NCBI GenBank assembly: GCA_963680875.1
Contig: OY804579.1
Coordinates: 78,667,095-78,731,094, forward strand
From: Bathymodiolus brooksi
Lineage: Eukaryota > Mollusca > Bivalvia > Mytilida > Modiolidae
DNA length: 64,000 nt
Direction: 5' to 3'
Position 1 is the stretch's first letter. Each line of letters opens with the position of its first letter. Below the pieces are notes generated by a model. That model was not told where the DNA came from. It was given only the letters and a program-made list of their open reading frames with translations, and made no database searches. This document shows positions 45,779 to 57,868 of the stretch, piece by piece. The translations under genes and the position numbers were made by a program.

Positions 45779-45975
45779 TGGTTATGGTGTTTAACGTCAC
45801 TTTCAACAGTATTTCAGTTATATCGTGACAGTCAGCTTTATTGGTGGAGGAAACCAGAGTACCCGGAGAAAACCACCAACCTGCCGCAAGTCATTGAAAA
45901 CTTTTATCACATAATGCTGTATCGAGTACACCTCGCCTGATCGTCATTCGAACTCACAACGTTAGTGGTAATTGC
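45779..45975 (-). mobile_element. V-SINE (RUDI-like), head-truncated
   Basis: Shows GGTGTTTAACGTCACTTTCA, GGTGGAGGAAACCAGAGTAC and GAGTACACCTCGCCTGATCG, ending at CACAACGTTAGTGGTAATTG. Confidence 0.88.
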
Positions 45976-46629
45976 TAAAGGAGCGGTGAAAAAACGACAG
46001 AAGAAGATGGTGAAAAAAACAGCCACCATAGAAAAGAGCTGATCGATGTTTCACTTATAAAGTGTGTAATGGTTATAAGGGGTGATAATGTATATCACAA
46101 TCACTACAAAATAACACCATATTGTTTCAATTCAAGAGATGTTTCACCTATGACGGAACTTTGAACCGATTGTCACCATTTATGTCCCACAGTCTCCACT
46201 AAACAGCAAAACACAAAGCGACTACTTTTAAGCGCTTTAAAAAGTATGCCTCATGGAATTGGTATCCATAACCGATCAGTCATTTTACGAAAAGAGTATC
46301 CGCCCATTGAGATTATGGCGGAAAACCCCGAAACAACCAACAAAATAGAAATAAGGAAACGTGCTGTACAGAAAATGGTAGCTTAAAGTAATATTACCAG
46401 TTTTGGGTGAAGAAATTTTGTCCCTGAAAATTCAATTTGGAATACGGCGGTACCTTTACTAAGCTATTCATGCATGTTTCAAGTCGAAATATGTTCCCAA
46501 CAATTAGAAATCTGCAAATTCGTGTGCATGTTTATCGTCCTCGACATTGTTGTGGAGACTGATTAACTTTCGGTTGTTTTGTTCCGATGATTGCCGATCA
46601 TGACCTCGTGACGAAAAGATAAACAATCA
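45976..46629. other. Low-repeat DNA upstream of a possible start exon
   Basis: No repeat family seen. Slightly richer in CpG than surroundings by eye. It could be a promoter region if the exon at 46630 is real. Confidence 0.3.
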
Positions 46630-46641
46630 TGGATGCTGAGG
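46630..46641 (+). CDS. Possible tiny first coding exon (MDAE)
   Basis: CAATCATGGATGCTGAG followed by GTAAGC: an ATG with A at -3 and G at +4, four codons, then a consensus splice donor in phase 0. Short first coding exons like this are common in animals. Without the next exon or a transcript this is only a candidate. Confidence 0.25.
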
Positions 46642-47707
46642 TAAGCACGCACACATTCCTGACAATGATTATTGAGGAATCTGTCTGTTTCATGTCGTGT
46701 GATCCATTTTTTTTTTTGGTGCAATTATTCTTATGTGGTACACACGTAATATAGTTTTACTTGCATCCGACATTTTTTTCATCAACTCCCCGAAAGAGTT
46801 CAAATCTTGGGTCACGCGCATATCATTTGCATTACTGTACGGGAAAACAGAATTATCTGCTCTCAAATATTTTGCGATTTGCTCTTAAAATCTGCTTTTG
46901 AGCGTATTTTTAATGTTATGCAGTTTATTTTAGTTAAAATTAAGTGACATATTAAGTGAAAATATTTAATCCAAAAATTCAAGGAAAATTCCACGATATT
47001 TGCCTTTCATATTACTTTAAACTAAAACTGCATACTTTTATACACCAAACAAACACATTAAACAGCATGATTATAAATATTCAATATCGTATTAAGACAT
47101 AATTGATTGTTAGTCTAAAATAAATATAAGAAATTAAATCAATATATATTTTGTATATGTGTGGGCCGGATTCCACGATTACTTGGTATCCCACTACGTT
47201 CCGTAATGTCGTATAAATATTATTACAATTTCAAACACGAAACATTTTAATAGACAATATGCATACATTCATTTGGCAAATAACAACAATGTACGAGCTT
47301 TAGTAACAGGACGAAACACGAGTCTCATGCCACGGTGAGCTTTTCTTTCTTCTAATATCGAGCCGCGTACAAATGGATTTCATGTAAGTATATTGTTTGT
47401 ACTACAATAATATGCAAAAATTGTTAAATTTATACACAAATCAGCAAAAAACATAAAGACATATTTGTTGATTTTTTTTGTTACAAACCCGGTGACAAGT
47501 CACGAATGACCCCTCAATGAGGGAAGTACCGGATTATGATTACGTCAAACGGAACATTACCTTGGTCATTTGTGATACATATATTCCGTAATGGTGCGAA
47601 CCACGTCATGGAAAATGTTATTGAGACAAAATTGTTGCGTTTCGTTGTTTAATGTGTTATTTATGATTTTATTGTATGATTTATACGATTATTTGGATCA
47701 TTGGAAT
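46642..47707. other. Low-repeat non-coding DNA
   Basis: No exon or repeat family is recognised. Confidence 0.35.
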
Positions 47708-48096
47708 GAGTGAGTGAGTGAGTAATTGTTGTTTAACGCCAACACAGCAATTTTTCAGCCATGTCATGGCGAAAACAAGTTAATTTTCAACGAGACGATG
47801 ATGACGTCCGCTTAAAGTACTAGACAAACACGCTTAGTTGGACATTTGTAGTGCTAGCTCACTGAAACAACAGTTCGCGGATAGACATGTCGCTCCACTC
47901 GGACACATTATTCTGGTTCCGAGCCAATCAGTCTTTGCTCTTTCTCCTTAATGACGTATGCTTAGCGGAGAAGCAACATATACCAATTATATAGTCTTTG
48001 GTTTGGTCATCTCATTGAAAATTAACTTGTAATCGCCATGCTATAGCTGAAAAATTGCTGAGTTTGACGTTTTAAACAACAATCACTCACTCACTT
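47708..48096. mobile_element. SINE type 1 in foldback form
   Basis: The left side is an inverted SINE tail and body (GAGTGAGTGAGTAATTGTTG, CACTGAAACAACAGTTCGCG, AGAAGCAACATATACC). At TTTGGTTTGGTCA, where the tRNA head should follow, the sequence switches to a plus-oriented tail (CTCATTGAAAATTAACTTGT, ATAGCTGAAAAATTGCTGAG, AACAATCACTCACTCAC). Arms of about 80-90 bp, 47708-47795 and 48005-48096, are therefore reverse complements. Confidence 0.8.
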
Positions 48097-49197
48097 GTAA
48101 TCCTTTATATGTTGTTAATAAATATTTAGTGCTCTCAAGAATTGCATATTTTGAACGTGAATCCTTAATTGAAGAGGCAGGCCTGTAACCGTTGTCGGTA
48201 ACCCTTGATTGATCACGTCCCGATACTCTCCACTCATCACTTTGAGAGCACTGGAGCGTGATAAGCCGTGGGTTACTGACCACAGGTGCATTGTAGTGAC
48301 CGACGATTGCCTGCGACTAAAATACAATTGCAAACATCTTCTGAAGAGGAAAAACGCACACAGCGAATGTTATTTGAAACCACGCTTTAAGGGTATAAAA
48401 ACGATGAAATTAACACATCAAAGATTAGACACATGTTTACCCATTTAAATCATTTTTGTCGTTCCTGGTATATATATTTTTACCTTTTATGGCCGTTCTA
48501 AATTTTATCTTTTATTCATTCATCGTGTTGATGTACATTTTGTATTTTGCGTGACCTGTCCTTCGATTTACGGATTCTGATTACCCCTTTTGGTAACTTC
48601 ATACTCTTCTTACCGTATAATCGTCGCATCACAAATGACCTTCTGTGTGCGTCTATGTCATCGCACTACATATATTTTGTTTAATAAACACTTTATAAAT
48701 CAACGACATGTCGATATCTCTGTTAAATCTTGAAAGACGCTGTTCTCGCTTGACATGAAGTAGCAATATAGGTGTGGTATTATATTATAACACAAAAACC
48801 CTAGTATTTCGTGTGAATATGACGCAAAATGTCATATGAACAATTGTTTCTAATTTGATTTAAATTGAAAACATTCTTATAAGATTGACCACGCCCATGA
48901 CTGTCAGATATAAATTATAGCTACACCACTTTCGTGTAATTGAATATCTTGTTAATCACACTGTAGGAAAATGATAATCGAATTATAGATTTAGCGAGCG
49001 TTGCACATCTGAACGATAAGTTTTTGCTGAAATATTCAATGAATTGCAGAATGTAAACGACAACAATGTTGTTTTGTCCAAAAAATTGCTACAGTTAAGA
49101 GGTTGAAGACAAATCCGACCATTGATACAACCAAACTTATCATCAAGGTGCTCGCCGGTGGTAAGTATCTGTGAAATGAAAACAAAACTAACTACTG
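48097..49197. other. Non-coding DNA, nothing assigned
   Basis: Overlapping short ORFs at 48083-48448 on both strands cover a GC-richer patch (TCACTTTGAGAGCACTGGAG). I recognise no domain. Confidence 0.35.
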
Positions 49198-49783
49198 TAG
49201 TATTACTGTGAGCACAGCTCACTAAGATATACCCCCCGCTCCCCACATCTGTCCCCATTTCCATAACCAAAACATTACTGATTGTTCCGACCAAGAATGA
49301 AAGGGACCCTTCTCTCTTCACCGGTAAGCTGCTGATAAAATTTTAAAACATTCTGAGAAACACTACGCAAGTTATCATACGACATAGGGTAAAAATCCTA
49401 TTTTCCGTCATATCAAGTCCAATAACTCTGGAACGGCAAAAGTGAAAATCGTCAAAAATGAAAGGTATCCTCCACTCTTCACCAGTAAGCTGCTGATAAA
49501 ATTCCAAAACATTCTGAGAAACACTACTCAAGTTATCATACGACATAGGGTAAAAATCCTATTTTCCGTCATATCAAGTCCAATAACTCTGGAACGGCAA
49601 AAGTGAAAATCGTCAAAAAAGAAAGGGATCCTCCTCTCTTCACCAGTAAACAGCTGATAAAATTTTAAAAGATTCTAAGAAACACAACTCAAGTTATCGT
49701 ACGACATAGGATTTGTCTACAGACGGACGGACGGACATGGTGAAACCAGTATACCCCCCTACAACTTCGTTGCGGCGGGTATA
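49198..49783 (+). mobile_element. Dispersed element with inverted ends, expanded copy
   Basis: Same 5' and 3' ends as 2156-2431. Internally a 161-bp unit is present three times: 49296-49456, 49457-49617, and a partial third from 49618 that leads into the 3' end. Units share TTCACCAGTAAGCTGCTGAT, CAAGTTATCATACGACATAG and CCAATAACTCTGGAACGGCA. The 3' end has GGACGGACGGACATGG, CTACAACTTCGTTGCGG and GGGTATA. Minus-strand ORFs at 48983-49321 and 49343-49546 read through it and are not genes. Confidence 0.8.
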
Positions 49784-49801
49784 ACAAATACATACATGTA
49801 T

Positions 49802-51712
49802 ATGTAAATAAACGTTAGAGAATACCGAAATGGCAATCAAAATAGGCAATCGTAACTACTCGGCCATTCTCGCTACCCTGCAAATAACCTCGTACGCACA
49901 GGGGCTAGGTGCGTCCGAAAAAAAAAAAAAAAAAGATACTATATAATACTACAAGGGGGCGAAATCACTTGCTCCCATTTTTTTAAGTCGTCGTGTTAAA
50001 TTGATCGTAACTTCGGAACGCCTTAATATTTTCAAAAAATGTTTCCACCAGTCGAAAGTCAAGTAATTTTCCTTTCCAAAGAGACCCCAATTGTTAGTGT
50101 AGGCCTCCGAACTGCTGAGGTATCATACACGAACCAAAACAAAAAGTCTGTTTTTGAAAGAAATCCCATTTGCATCCTTGACAAACGCCATAGACGTGAA
50201 AATTGAGAGAATTCTAACGGGCTTTTTGATTGGCTGAACAATCTGTTTCAGCCAATCAAAAAGCCCGTTAGAACTCTCTCAATTTTCACGTCTATGGCGT
50301 TTGTCAAGGATGCAAATGGGATTTCTTTCAAAAACAGACTTAAAGGACATATAAATTGGCGTAAGGTAAGAAATTTTATCATAATTTGAATGGATGAAAG
50401 TATTTAGCTAGTCAAAATGACTCGTTTACGCATGGGAAAGTCTGTACACAGATGGGAAGTGGTCATCCCAGCGTTTGTACGACTTCGGATTTTCACGCCG
50501 TTTTGTTTTGGTTCGTGTATGATACCTCAGCAGTTCGGAGGCCTACACTAACAATTGGGGTCTCTTTGGAAAGGAAAATTACTTGACTTTCGACTGGTGG
50601 AAACATTTTTTGAAAATATTAAGGCGTTCCGAAGTTACGATCAATTTAACACGACGACTTAAAAAAATGGGAGCAAGTGAGTTCGCCCCCTTGTAGTATT
50701 ATATAGTATTTTTTTTTTTTTTTTTTTTTTCGGACGCACCTAGCCCCTGTGCTCGTACGTACATAGTAAAAATTCTTCTTAAATTGTTTGCCGGAAGTTA
50801 AGTTAAGTTAAGCCGCACAAAAATATAGTCCACGAAAATCCAATATTGAAGACATACTAAGTAAAATCTAATCATGCAAAACTAATTAAAACTTTAATTG
50901 AAATATAGAAATTTTTTAAAAATATAACTTTATCAAACTTTCATGTAACTGACATGTGAAAAGAAGTGCGATTTATACGCCTAATGCATACGAGGTTATT
51001 TGCAGGGTAGCGAGAATTGCCGAGTAGTTACGATTGTCAAAATAGGACAATCCAGAGAAACTGTGAATAAACGTTAGAGAATACCGAAGGAGCAATCAAA
51101 ATAGGACAATACAGAGAAACTGTAAATAAACGTTAGAGAATACCGAAGGAGCAATCAAAATAGGACAATCCAGAGAAAATGTAAATAAACGTTAGAGAAT
51201 ACCGAAGTGGCAATCAAAATAGGACAATCCAGAGAAACTGTAAATAAACGTTAGAGAATACCGAAACGAGCAATCAAAATAGGACAATCCAGAGAAACTG
51301 TAAATAAAAGTTAGAGAATACCGAAGGAACAATCAAAAATAGACAATCCAGAGAAAATGTAATTAAACGTTAGAGAATATCGAAGGATCAATCAAAATAG
51401 GACAATCCAGAGAAACTGTAAATAAACGTTAGAGAATACCGAAGAGGCGATAAAAAATGGACAATACAGAGAAACTGTAAATAAACGTTAGAGAATACCG
51501 AAGAGACAATCAAAATAGGACAATCCAAAGAAACTGTAAATAAACGTTAGAGAATACCGAAGGGGCAATCAAAATAGGACAATCCAGAGAAACTGTAAAT
51601 AAACGTTAGAGAATACCGAAGGAGCAATCAAAATAGGACAATCCAGAGAAACTGTAAATAAAAGTTAGAGAATACCGAAGGAGCAATCAAAATAGGACAA
51701 TCCAGAGAAACT
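49802..51712. repeat. 59-bp minisatellite, about 12 copies, split by a transposon
   Basis: The unit is GTAAATAAACGTTAGAGAAT, ACCGAAGGAGCAATCAAAAT and AGGACAATCCAGAGAAACT. Most of the first unit is at 49803-49846. The array resumes at 51037 and continues to 51712. Small changes around CGAAGGAGC distinguish the units. Confidence 0.95.
49847..51036. mobile_element. 1.19-kb foldback transposon with 10-bp target duplication
   Basis: Ends CAATCGTAACTACTCGGC and GCCGAGTAGTTACGATTG are inverted. The 10-bp target duplication TCAAAATAGG is at 49837-49846 and 51037-51046. The target is a minisatellite unit, so the empty site is known and the duplication is certain. The arms continue almost to the centre: a near-perfect hairpin at 50145-50340 turns at GATTGGCTGAACAATCTGTT. 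The right arm has two extra segments absent from the left (about 50341-50497 and 50757-50988). Long inverted arms with 9-11 bp duplications fit the Mutator-like/foldback type; this is inferred. No transposase. An A-run and T-run pair sit at matching places in the arms (49919-49934 and 50710-50730). Confidence 0.9.
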
Positions 51713-53962
51713 GGCAACATCGGATACACACGACGAAGACAAACAAAACAAAAACACAACTCAATATGCGTTGGACACCACTGTACATTTATTTACGCTG
51801 AAAGGATTCGTTTATATTTCAAGTGAAAAAAATCGAGTAACGCCGATTTATCGTAAATGATTGACTTTAAATGCCATGTTACATGTTCATCGTGGGACGA
51901 CGTTGGTTGTGTATTTTGTGATATTGCACAACATTTGGGTGTCTCTGAAGTTTGCCACGTTCATAACCCTGTAAGCCATAGCAGCTAGGTCATTTTTCTA
52001 ATTCTCATATCCGAACATCCGGGTATTTAATAATTCATTGGGGTGAGGTCAGCAGGAATCCTCTAGATTTTACCTAGATTCCAAGGGAAAGTTTGAATTT
52101 TATTTTCCTAATTTAAAATAAACCCGTCTGATATAAATTGACGAAAATCAAACTAGATATCTGATTTAGTGTCTATAAGGACCAGAGGTGATTTTAATTA
52201 AAATATGTAGCTTCTGTTGGAAGATAGCGAATACATTAATATACATTGGAGTCTATGTAGAATCCCGAGGATTTTGCTTGGCTTCACCTCAAATATTTTC
52301 TTCATCTCAAAATTGATAATCATTGATTGGTCAATTACATTGTGTGATGTCACTCCGAAATCGAGAATAAGTATAAATTCGAAAGACAGTATTAGACCAT
52401 GCAGTTGACCGATGTTGGTTGTGTGTTTTGTCACTTTGCACGCCCTGTAAGTTGGGTCATAAACTTGTAAGCCATAGCATTCTTCTAATAAGTATAAATT
52501 CAAAAGTCAGCATTAGACCATACAGTTGCCCGAAGTTGGAATTAACGTTCCACTTGACTGATTAGCTTGGTTAATTAGTCTTTGAAACGAAAGTCGATTA
52601 TAAATAAAAGGACACAGGAATTTATGTAAACGCTTAGTGCATTATTGATGCATTCTAAGATCCTAATTCTGGTTTCCTTCCGGGACCATTTAACGAATAG
52701 TCATGCAAGTGCACAAACATAGACACGACCAGACGTGTATTGATCTAAGATAAATACACACATTTACTTTTAATGTTTTATTTGTAATAAGAATAATACA
52801 CGTACGATGGTACCATATCTGTAGAATTGCGATAGTTCTATTGTTTGATGTATATTAATTAACTGGAACCAGCAGACAACCAATTCAATGCACTTGGCGT
52901 ACATTGGTACCATTGTTCAAATGTTTTGACGTCACACCTTTCAAATAAATCTATTTGAAGTCCAAACTGTTTATCTTCCTAAATATTATTATTGGAGTGG
53001 TATTATATAATTCAGATCACTGAAACATGTCTGCCAAAAAATGATATATGTCAGTTAACAAACAACATAAAATTGAAGTTTACCGTCAAAATTATAATTA
53101 CATTGTACAATACAATAGAAGGCGGATATACAGTACCAAAATATAAGTGACTCATTTTTATTTAAATTGAAAATGAACCGTTAGGAATATTTTACTGCAA
53201 GATAATGAAATACATGTATATCAATTAAGTATGAGTGTCACAATCTTTGTGAGGTGGCGTTAAGCACCATAAACCAACCACAATCTTTGTGTATATTATA
53301 CCTTATTTTATCCTCATGAATAACAGGCCAAAACTTACCAAAATGTGAATTCAATGTCCATATTTCCAATAGATACATTGATTAGCTGAGCTTTTAATAT
53401 ATTAGTGTTATAAATGTAGACAGATTTACCTTGATTTGATTAATTATTTGTTTTATCTATTGATAAACTAAAGGCTCATTTAATCATTCATGCACAGTTT
53501 ATGTTCAATTAAGACTAGTTTTTGAAAACAAAATATTTTATTCATTTTCACATGGGATCTTATCTTTAATTCATTGGAATCAGACTTTAAAATTAATATT
53601 AAAAGAATTGAGGCTGGTCTCTCTTAGTGCTCTGATATCTCCAAACAATAAGAGCTACAACATATCTCATGAATACCTCAGACAATAATTTTTATGAGGA
53701 ATTCAGTCACAAGAGTTTGTGGAATGGAATAACTCCCCCTTTTTTTTCTGTTTACATCTTTATTTTCGATAAAATTTCTTTATCATTTCATCTCTTTGCC
53801 CTTTAACCTGCTGGTGTTCATATCCATACAATGTTATGCTAATTGTAGAGTTTCCATGCTGCTACTCTTGTTGATAAGACACATTTGACTACACCATCAG
53901 TACATGCTCAAGTACACTCTGCTACCACTGACAGATATGTTCTACAACTCCTTATGTAGCTA
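51713..53962. other. About 2.2 kb, weak internal duplications only
   Basis: A diverged motif with TAGACCAT-CAGTTG, CGA-GTTGG and TTGTGTGTTTTGTCACTTTG occurs near 51888, 52392 and 52512. TGTAAGCCATAGCA occurs near 51970 and 52467. A SINE-tail scrap (GTGGCGTTAAGCACCATAAA) is near 53254. No exon is recognised. Confidence 0.4.
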
Positions 53963-54208
53963 TGGGCCGTTGTGGTCTTGATCTTATGGTAGTTGGATTT
54001 ACAACTACCTGTGCAATCAGTGTCTATCACCACTAAAGTTGTGAGTTCAAATCCTTATCATGGGGAGGTGTATTCGATACATTATGTGATAAAGTTGGTC
54101 AGTGACTTGTAGCAGGTAAGTGGTTTTCCCCTGTTTTCCTCCATCAATAAAACTGACTGCTACATATAACTGACATATTGTTGAAAGTGGCATTAAACAC
54201 CATAACTC
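53963..54208 (+). mobile_element. V-SINE (RUDI-like), full length with 13-bp target duplication
   Basis: Head GTAGTTGGATTTACAACTAC, box B GTGAGTTCAAATCC, tail GTGGCATTAAACACCATAAC. The 13-bp direct repeat CCTTATGTAGCTA is at 53950-53962 and 54209-54221. Confidence 0.92.
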
Positions 54209-54221
54209 CCTTATGTAGCTA

Positions 54222-55692
54222 CAGTTTATATTTCAAATCAGTCATAAAATTTTGAAGTTTTGACCATTTGAAGAAATGTCTATTTCTATTAATTTTGGAT
54301 TGGGTGGCTGGGCTGTTGTGTACAATTTTGAAAGTGCACCACTCAATGACCACTGAACCTCAGTTTGCATTTTCTTAATAGACCTAACCTATTGTGTTGT
54401 CAGAGTAGTAGTTTTTTAATAGTGACCAACAGTAATTTGCATCATCAACAAAAATAAAACATTTAGCAGAAAAACATTAAAAAATTTGTTATATAATTCA
54501 ATATCATGTTGCTGTGACTTGAATAAAACTAATTAAAATTAGATGTTTGTTGTAATCTTTTTTATTTTTATTTTTTGGCAATACACCGATACACGACATT
54601 GTTTGGGGTCATGTCTGGGTTCATATTATAAACCGATCAATCAGCAATTAGTTATCTTTTGAAAATTGAGAACATACAGCTGTTGTCCGATTGGTCAATA
54701 TATTTAACTATCTTGCATATGAGTGGACAGTCACAAATAAATTAAAGGTTACATGACATGACCCCAAACAAGACGTTGTTAGATGTTAGTGTATAACCAA
54801 AGAGAAAATGTCCAAAAAAATACAATAAACATCAAGTTTTAATTAGATTGCTTGAATAATTCTCAGATATATATTTCAAAGGGATCCAAGGAGCATCCAG
54901 TCCAGCTTGGTAACAATTAGCCCAATGACAACAAATGAGAAGATTTCAATGTGAAAACATACGATGGATGGACAGACGTCAGATATCACATGATGGCACA
55001 ACAGCTCACAATGTCATGGTCATTGGCCTTGCCTTGTGGTCATAAAACTATTGAGTGTGATTATTATACTCTTACTCAAAAACCAGCCAACCTCAACGGT
55101 ATATCAAACAAATACAGTGTTCTGATTGGGTAATTCTGGAGTACGAGTACAAAAATATACTTGAATGTTACATCTTCAAGGCCAGGTGTGCTTAACACAT
55201 GATTCAGGCAGCAAACATATTGTACAATCATTGCAGCTTCAATAGACATCTTATAATAACAGCTCACAATATCATAATCCTTGGCCAGGTGTGTTTTAAA
55301 CATGTGTTCAAAGCAGAAAACATATTGGACAATCATAGCAGCTTCAACAGACATCTTTATTTACAATATTTTTAACATATACACTAACAGAATAAATATA
55401 TTGTATAATATATCCACAACTTGTATATCTTATCAGTACAATCACAAAGGTTTGGCCATTTATTATATCAATTTTACATTGACGCACATGTTTTAAGCAG
55501 ACTATTGTGGTGATTTTCTATGCCACAATGTTTATATCACAGGGGTTTATATAAATGAACCACATAGAACAATGTACTTAAAATGTAAGTTAATATATAT
55601 TATTTGTTAGACTTGAATTTTCCTGTTTTATTTCTTAAAAGGTGAAATACAAATCTTGAAGAACCTTGTTTAGAAAAAAACATGAATGTGAA
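54222..55692. other. Non-coding DNA with an 80-bp direct duplication
   Basis: GGCCAGGTGTGCTTAACACA ... ATCATTGCAGCTTCAATAGA (about 55180-55252) and GGCCAGGTGTGTTTTAAACA ... ATCATAGCAGCTTCAACAGA (about 55283-55355) are tandem copies, both ending GACATCTT. At 54880-55040 a stretch with ATGGATGGACAGACGTCAGA looks like an old dispersed repeat. ORFs at 54951-55133 and 55076-55354 are translations of these. Confidence 0.5.
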
Positions 55693-55694
55693 TA

Positions 55695-56985
55695 CAGTAG
55701 TACACCTTCTATAAGATCACTGCCACCAAAGGCCACAGTAAAAATACTACTGTCCCTCTGAAGAGAGGCCACCCCTCCTATAAGATCACTCCCAACAAAG
55801 GCCACAGTAAAATACTACTGTCCCTCTGAAGAGAGGCCACCCCTCCTATAAGATAACTCCTACCAAAGGCCACAGTAAAATACTATTGTCCCTCTGAAGA
55901 GAGGCCACTCCTATAAGATCACTCCTACAAAAGGCCACAGTAAAATACTACTGACCCTCTGAAGAGAGGTCACCCCCCCTATAAGATCACTCCCACCAAA
56001 GGCCACAGTAAAATACTACTGTCCCTCTGAAGAGAGGCCACCCCTCCTATAAGATCACTCCTACCAAAGGCCACAGTAAAATACTACTGTCCCTCTGAAG
56101 AGAGGCCACTCCTATAAGATCACTCCCAACAAAGGCCACAGTAAAATACTACTGTCCCTCTGAAGAGAGGCCACTCCTATAAGATCACTCCCAACAAAGG
56201 CCACAGTAAAATACTACTGTCCCTCTGAAGAGAGGTCACCCCTCCTATAAGACCACTCCTACCAAAGGCCACAGTAAAATACTACTGTCCCTCTGAAGAG
56301 AGGCCACCCCTCCTATAAGATCACTGCCACCAAAGGCCACAGTAAAATACTACTGTCCCTCTGAAGAGAGGCCACTCCTATAAGATCACTCCCAACAAAG
56401 GCCACAGTAAAATACTACTGTCCCTCTGAAGAGAGGTCACCCCTCCTATAAGACCACTCCTACCAAAGGCCACAGTAAAATACTACTGTCCCTCTGAAGA
56501 GAGGCCACTCCTATGAGATCACTCCCACCAAAGGCCACAGTAAAATACTACTGTCCCTCTGAAGAGAGGCCACCCCTCCTATAAGATCACTCCCACCAAA
56601 GGCCACAGTAAAATACTACTGTCCCTCTGAAGAGAGGCCATCCCTCCTATAAGATCACTCCCACCAAAGGCCACAGTAGAATACTACTGTCCCTCTGATG
56701 AGAGGCCACCCCTCCTATAAGATCACTCCTACCAAAGGCCACAGTAAAATACTACTGTCCCTCTGAAGAGAGGCCATCCCTCCTATAAGACCACTCCTAC
56801 CAAAGGCCATTCCTCTTATCAGACTAGATTTCTGATGCATTTAAAATGTAAATACTACTAAATTGTCCCTCTTAAGAGAGGCCACCTCACTTATAAGGCC
56901 ATTGTTTACAATGCAGAATGAGAGACCTGATCAGAATGAGAGACCTGATCAGAAGGGGGAACCTGATCAGAAGGGGGGACTACTG
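55695..56985. mobile_element. Tc1/mariner-type MITE with a tandem-array interior
   Basis: The left end is CAGTAGTACACCTTCTATAA. The right end, GGGGGGACTACTG, is its inverse. Both ends are flanked by TA (55693-55694 and 56986-56987). The interior, about 55711-56805, is a tandem array of about 16 units of 66-69 bp (ATAAGATCACTCCCACCAAA, GGCCACAGTAAAATACTACT, GTCCCTCTGAAGAGAGG). The last part (56806-56985) matches the unexpanded relative at 60146-60326. CAGT-type ends with TA duplication indicate Tc1/mariner mobilisation. No coding capacity. Confidence 0.85.
55711..56805. repeat. 66-69 bp minisatellite within the MITE
   Basis: About 16 units. A 3-bp length variant (GGCCACTCCTAT versus GGCCACCCCTCCTAT) and a CCAACAAAGG/CTACCAAAGG variant recur in ordered groups, which suggests duplication of multi-unit blocks. 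Confidence 0.95.
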
Positions 56986-56987
56986 TA

Positions 56988-57868
56988 CCAGTAATTTAAC
57001 ATTTACTGTCTTTATTATGTAAACAAATTTAAGACAGAAAAAAGTGCCTTAAAATGCAAGAAATATCAGCATTTCTTAAATACCTGGTAAGAAGAAATGT
57101 TGTGTGACAGAATTTTTCTGCTAAAGCAATAATCAATAATCATTGAGATTCTGGTAAATAATTTAAAACTATCTAAATGTGACACTCTAATTATCTCCCT
57201 TTGGCACTAAGGGAGAAAACTAACTAATTACCTTTATATTATTTATTTATTTACAAATAAAGAAAAAAAAACATATATATTTTTATAAAGATTCCATCAT
57301 CTATTCAAACTACAAAAAAAATGTCCTACTCCTACTGTTTAGTCCTTGAAATGAAAATTTAAATTTACTGGTCTAACTGAAATTCTTGAATTTATTTTTA
57401 TATAATTCCAAATAAAAACTGAAATATTTACTGGTCTGAACAAAGTTTTACTGGTCTTGTCTTGGGCCGGAGGACCAATGCTCATCATGAGGACTGCTAC
57501 TACACAATGTTTTGAGTTTTGGATCCAATTTAAACAGAAATATGTAGAAATGGAACTTTAATATCTGCTATGACTTCAGATAAAATGTTTTGTCATATTA
57601 TAGGTCTCCGAATATACAGTAAAACTTCATGTATGTCTGTCAGTATTTGGAATGAAAAAACAAATCCTAATATTAACAATAATACTCCTCAGACAACTCA
57701 AATTGTTGTTTATTTAGAATAAAATTACAAGTAACTTTTTAACTTAGGGTTTTAATATATGTACAATAAAGGGTTATGAGGGGCACAGCATGATACGACC
57801 ACAGCAAATCATCAATGACTTTCTCCTCCAACAGTTTAACTGCCATCAAGGATAACTTAAACAAACCT
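56988..57868. other. Non-coding DNA, nothing assigned
   Basis: AT-rich. No exon or repeat family is recognised. Confidence 0.35.

Noticed and set aside
50341..50497. Intron-like segment present in only one arm of the 49.8-51.0 kb foldback
   Set aside because: It lacks a GT...AG pair at the edges when aligned with the other arm; a simple insertion or deletion explains it.
55711..56805. CRISPR-like array of regular repeats
   Set aside because: Units are contiguous without unique spacers and lie inside a TA-flanked MITE. The other arrays here (11176, 27926, 31829, 51037) are likewise ordinary satellites in a eukaryotic genome.
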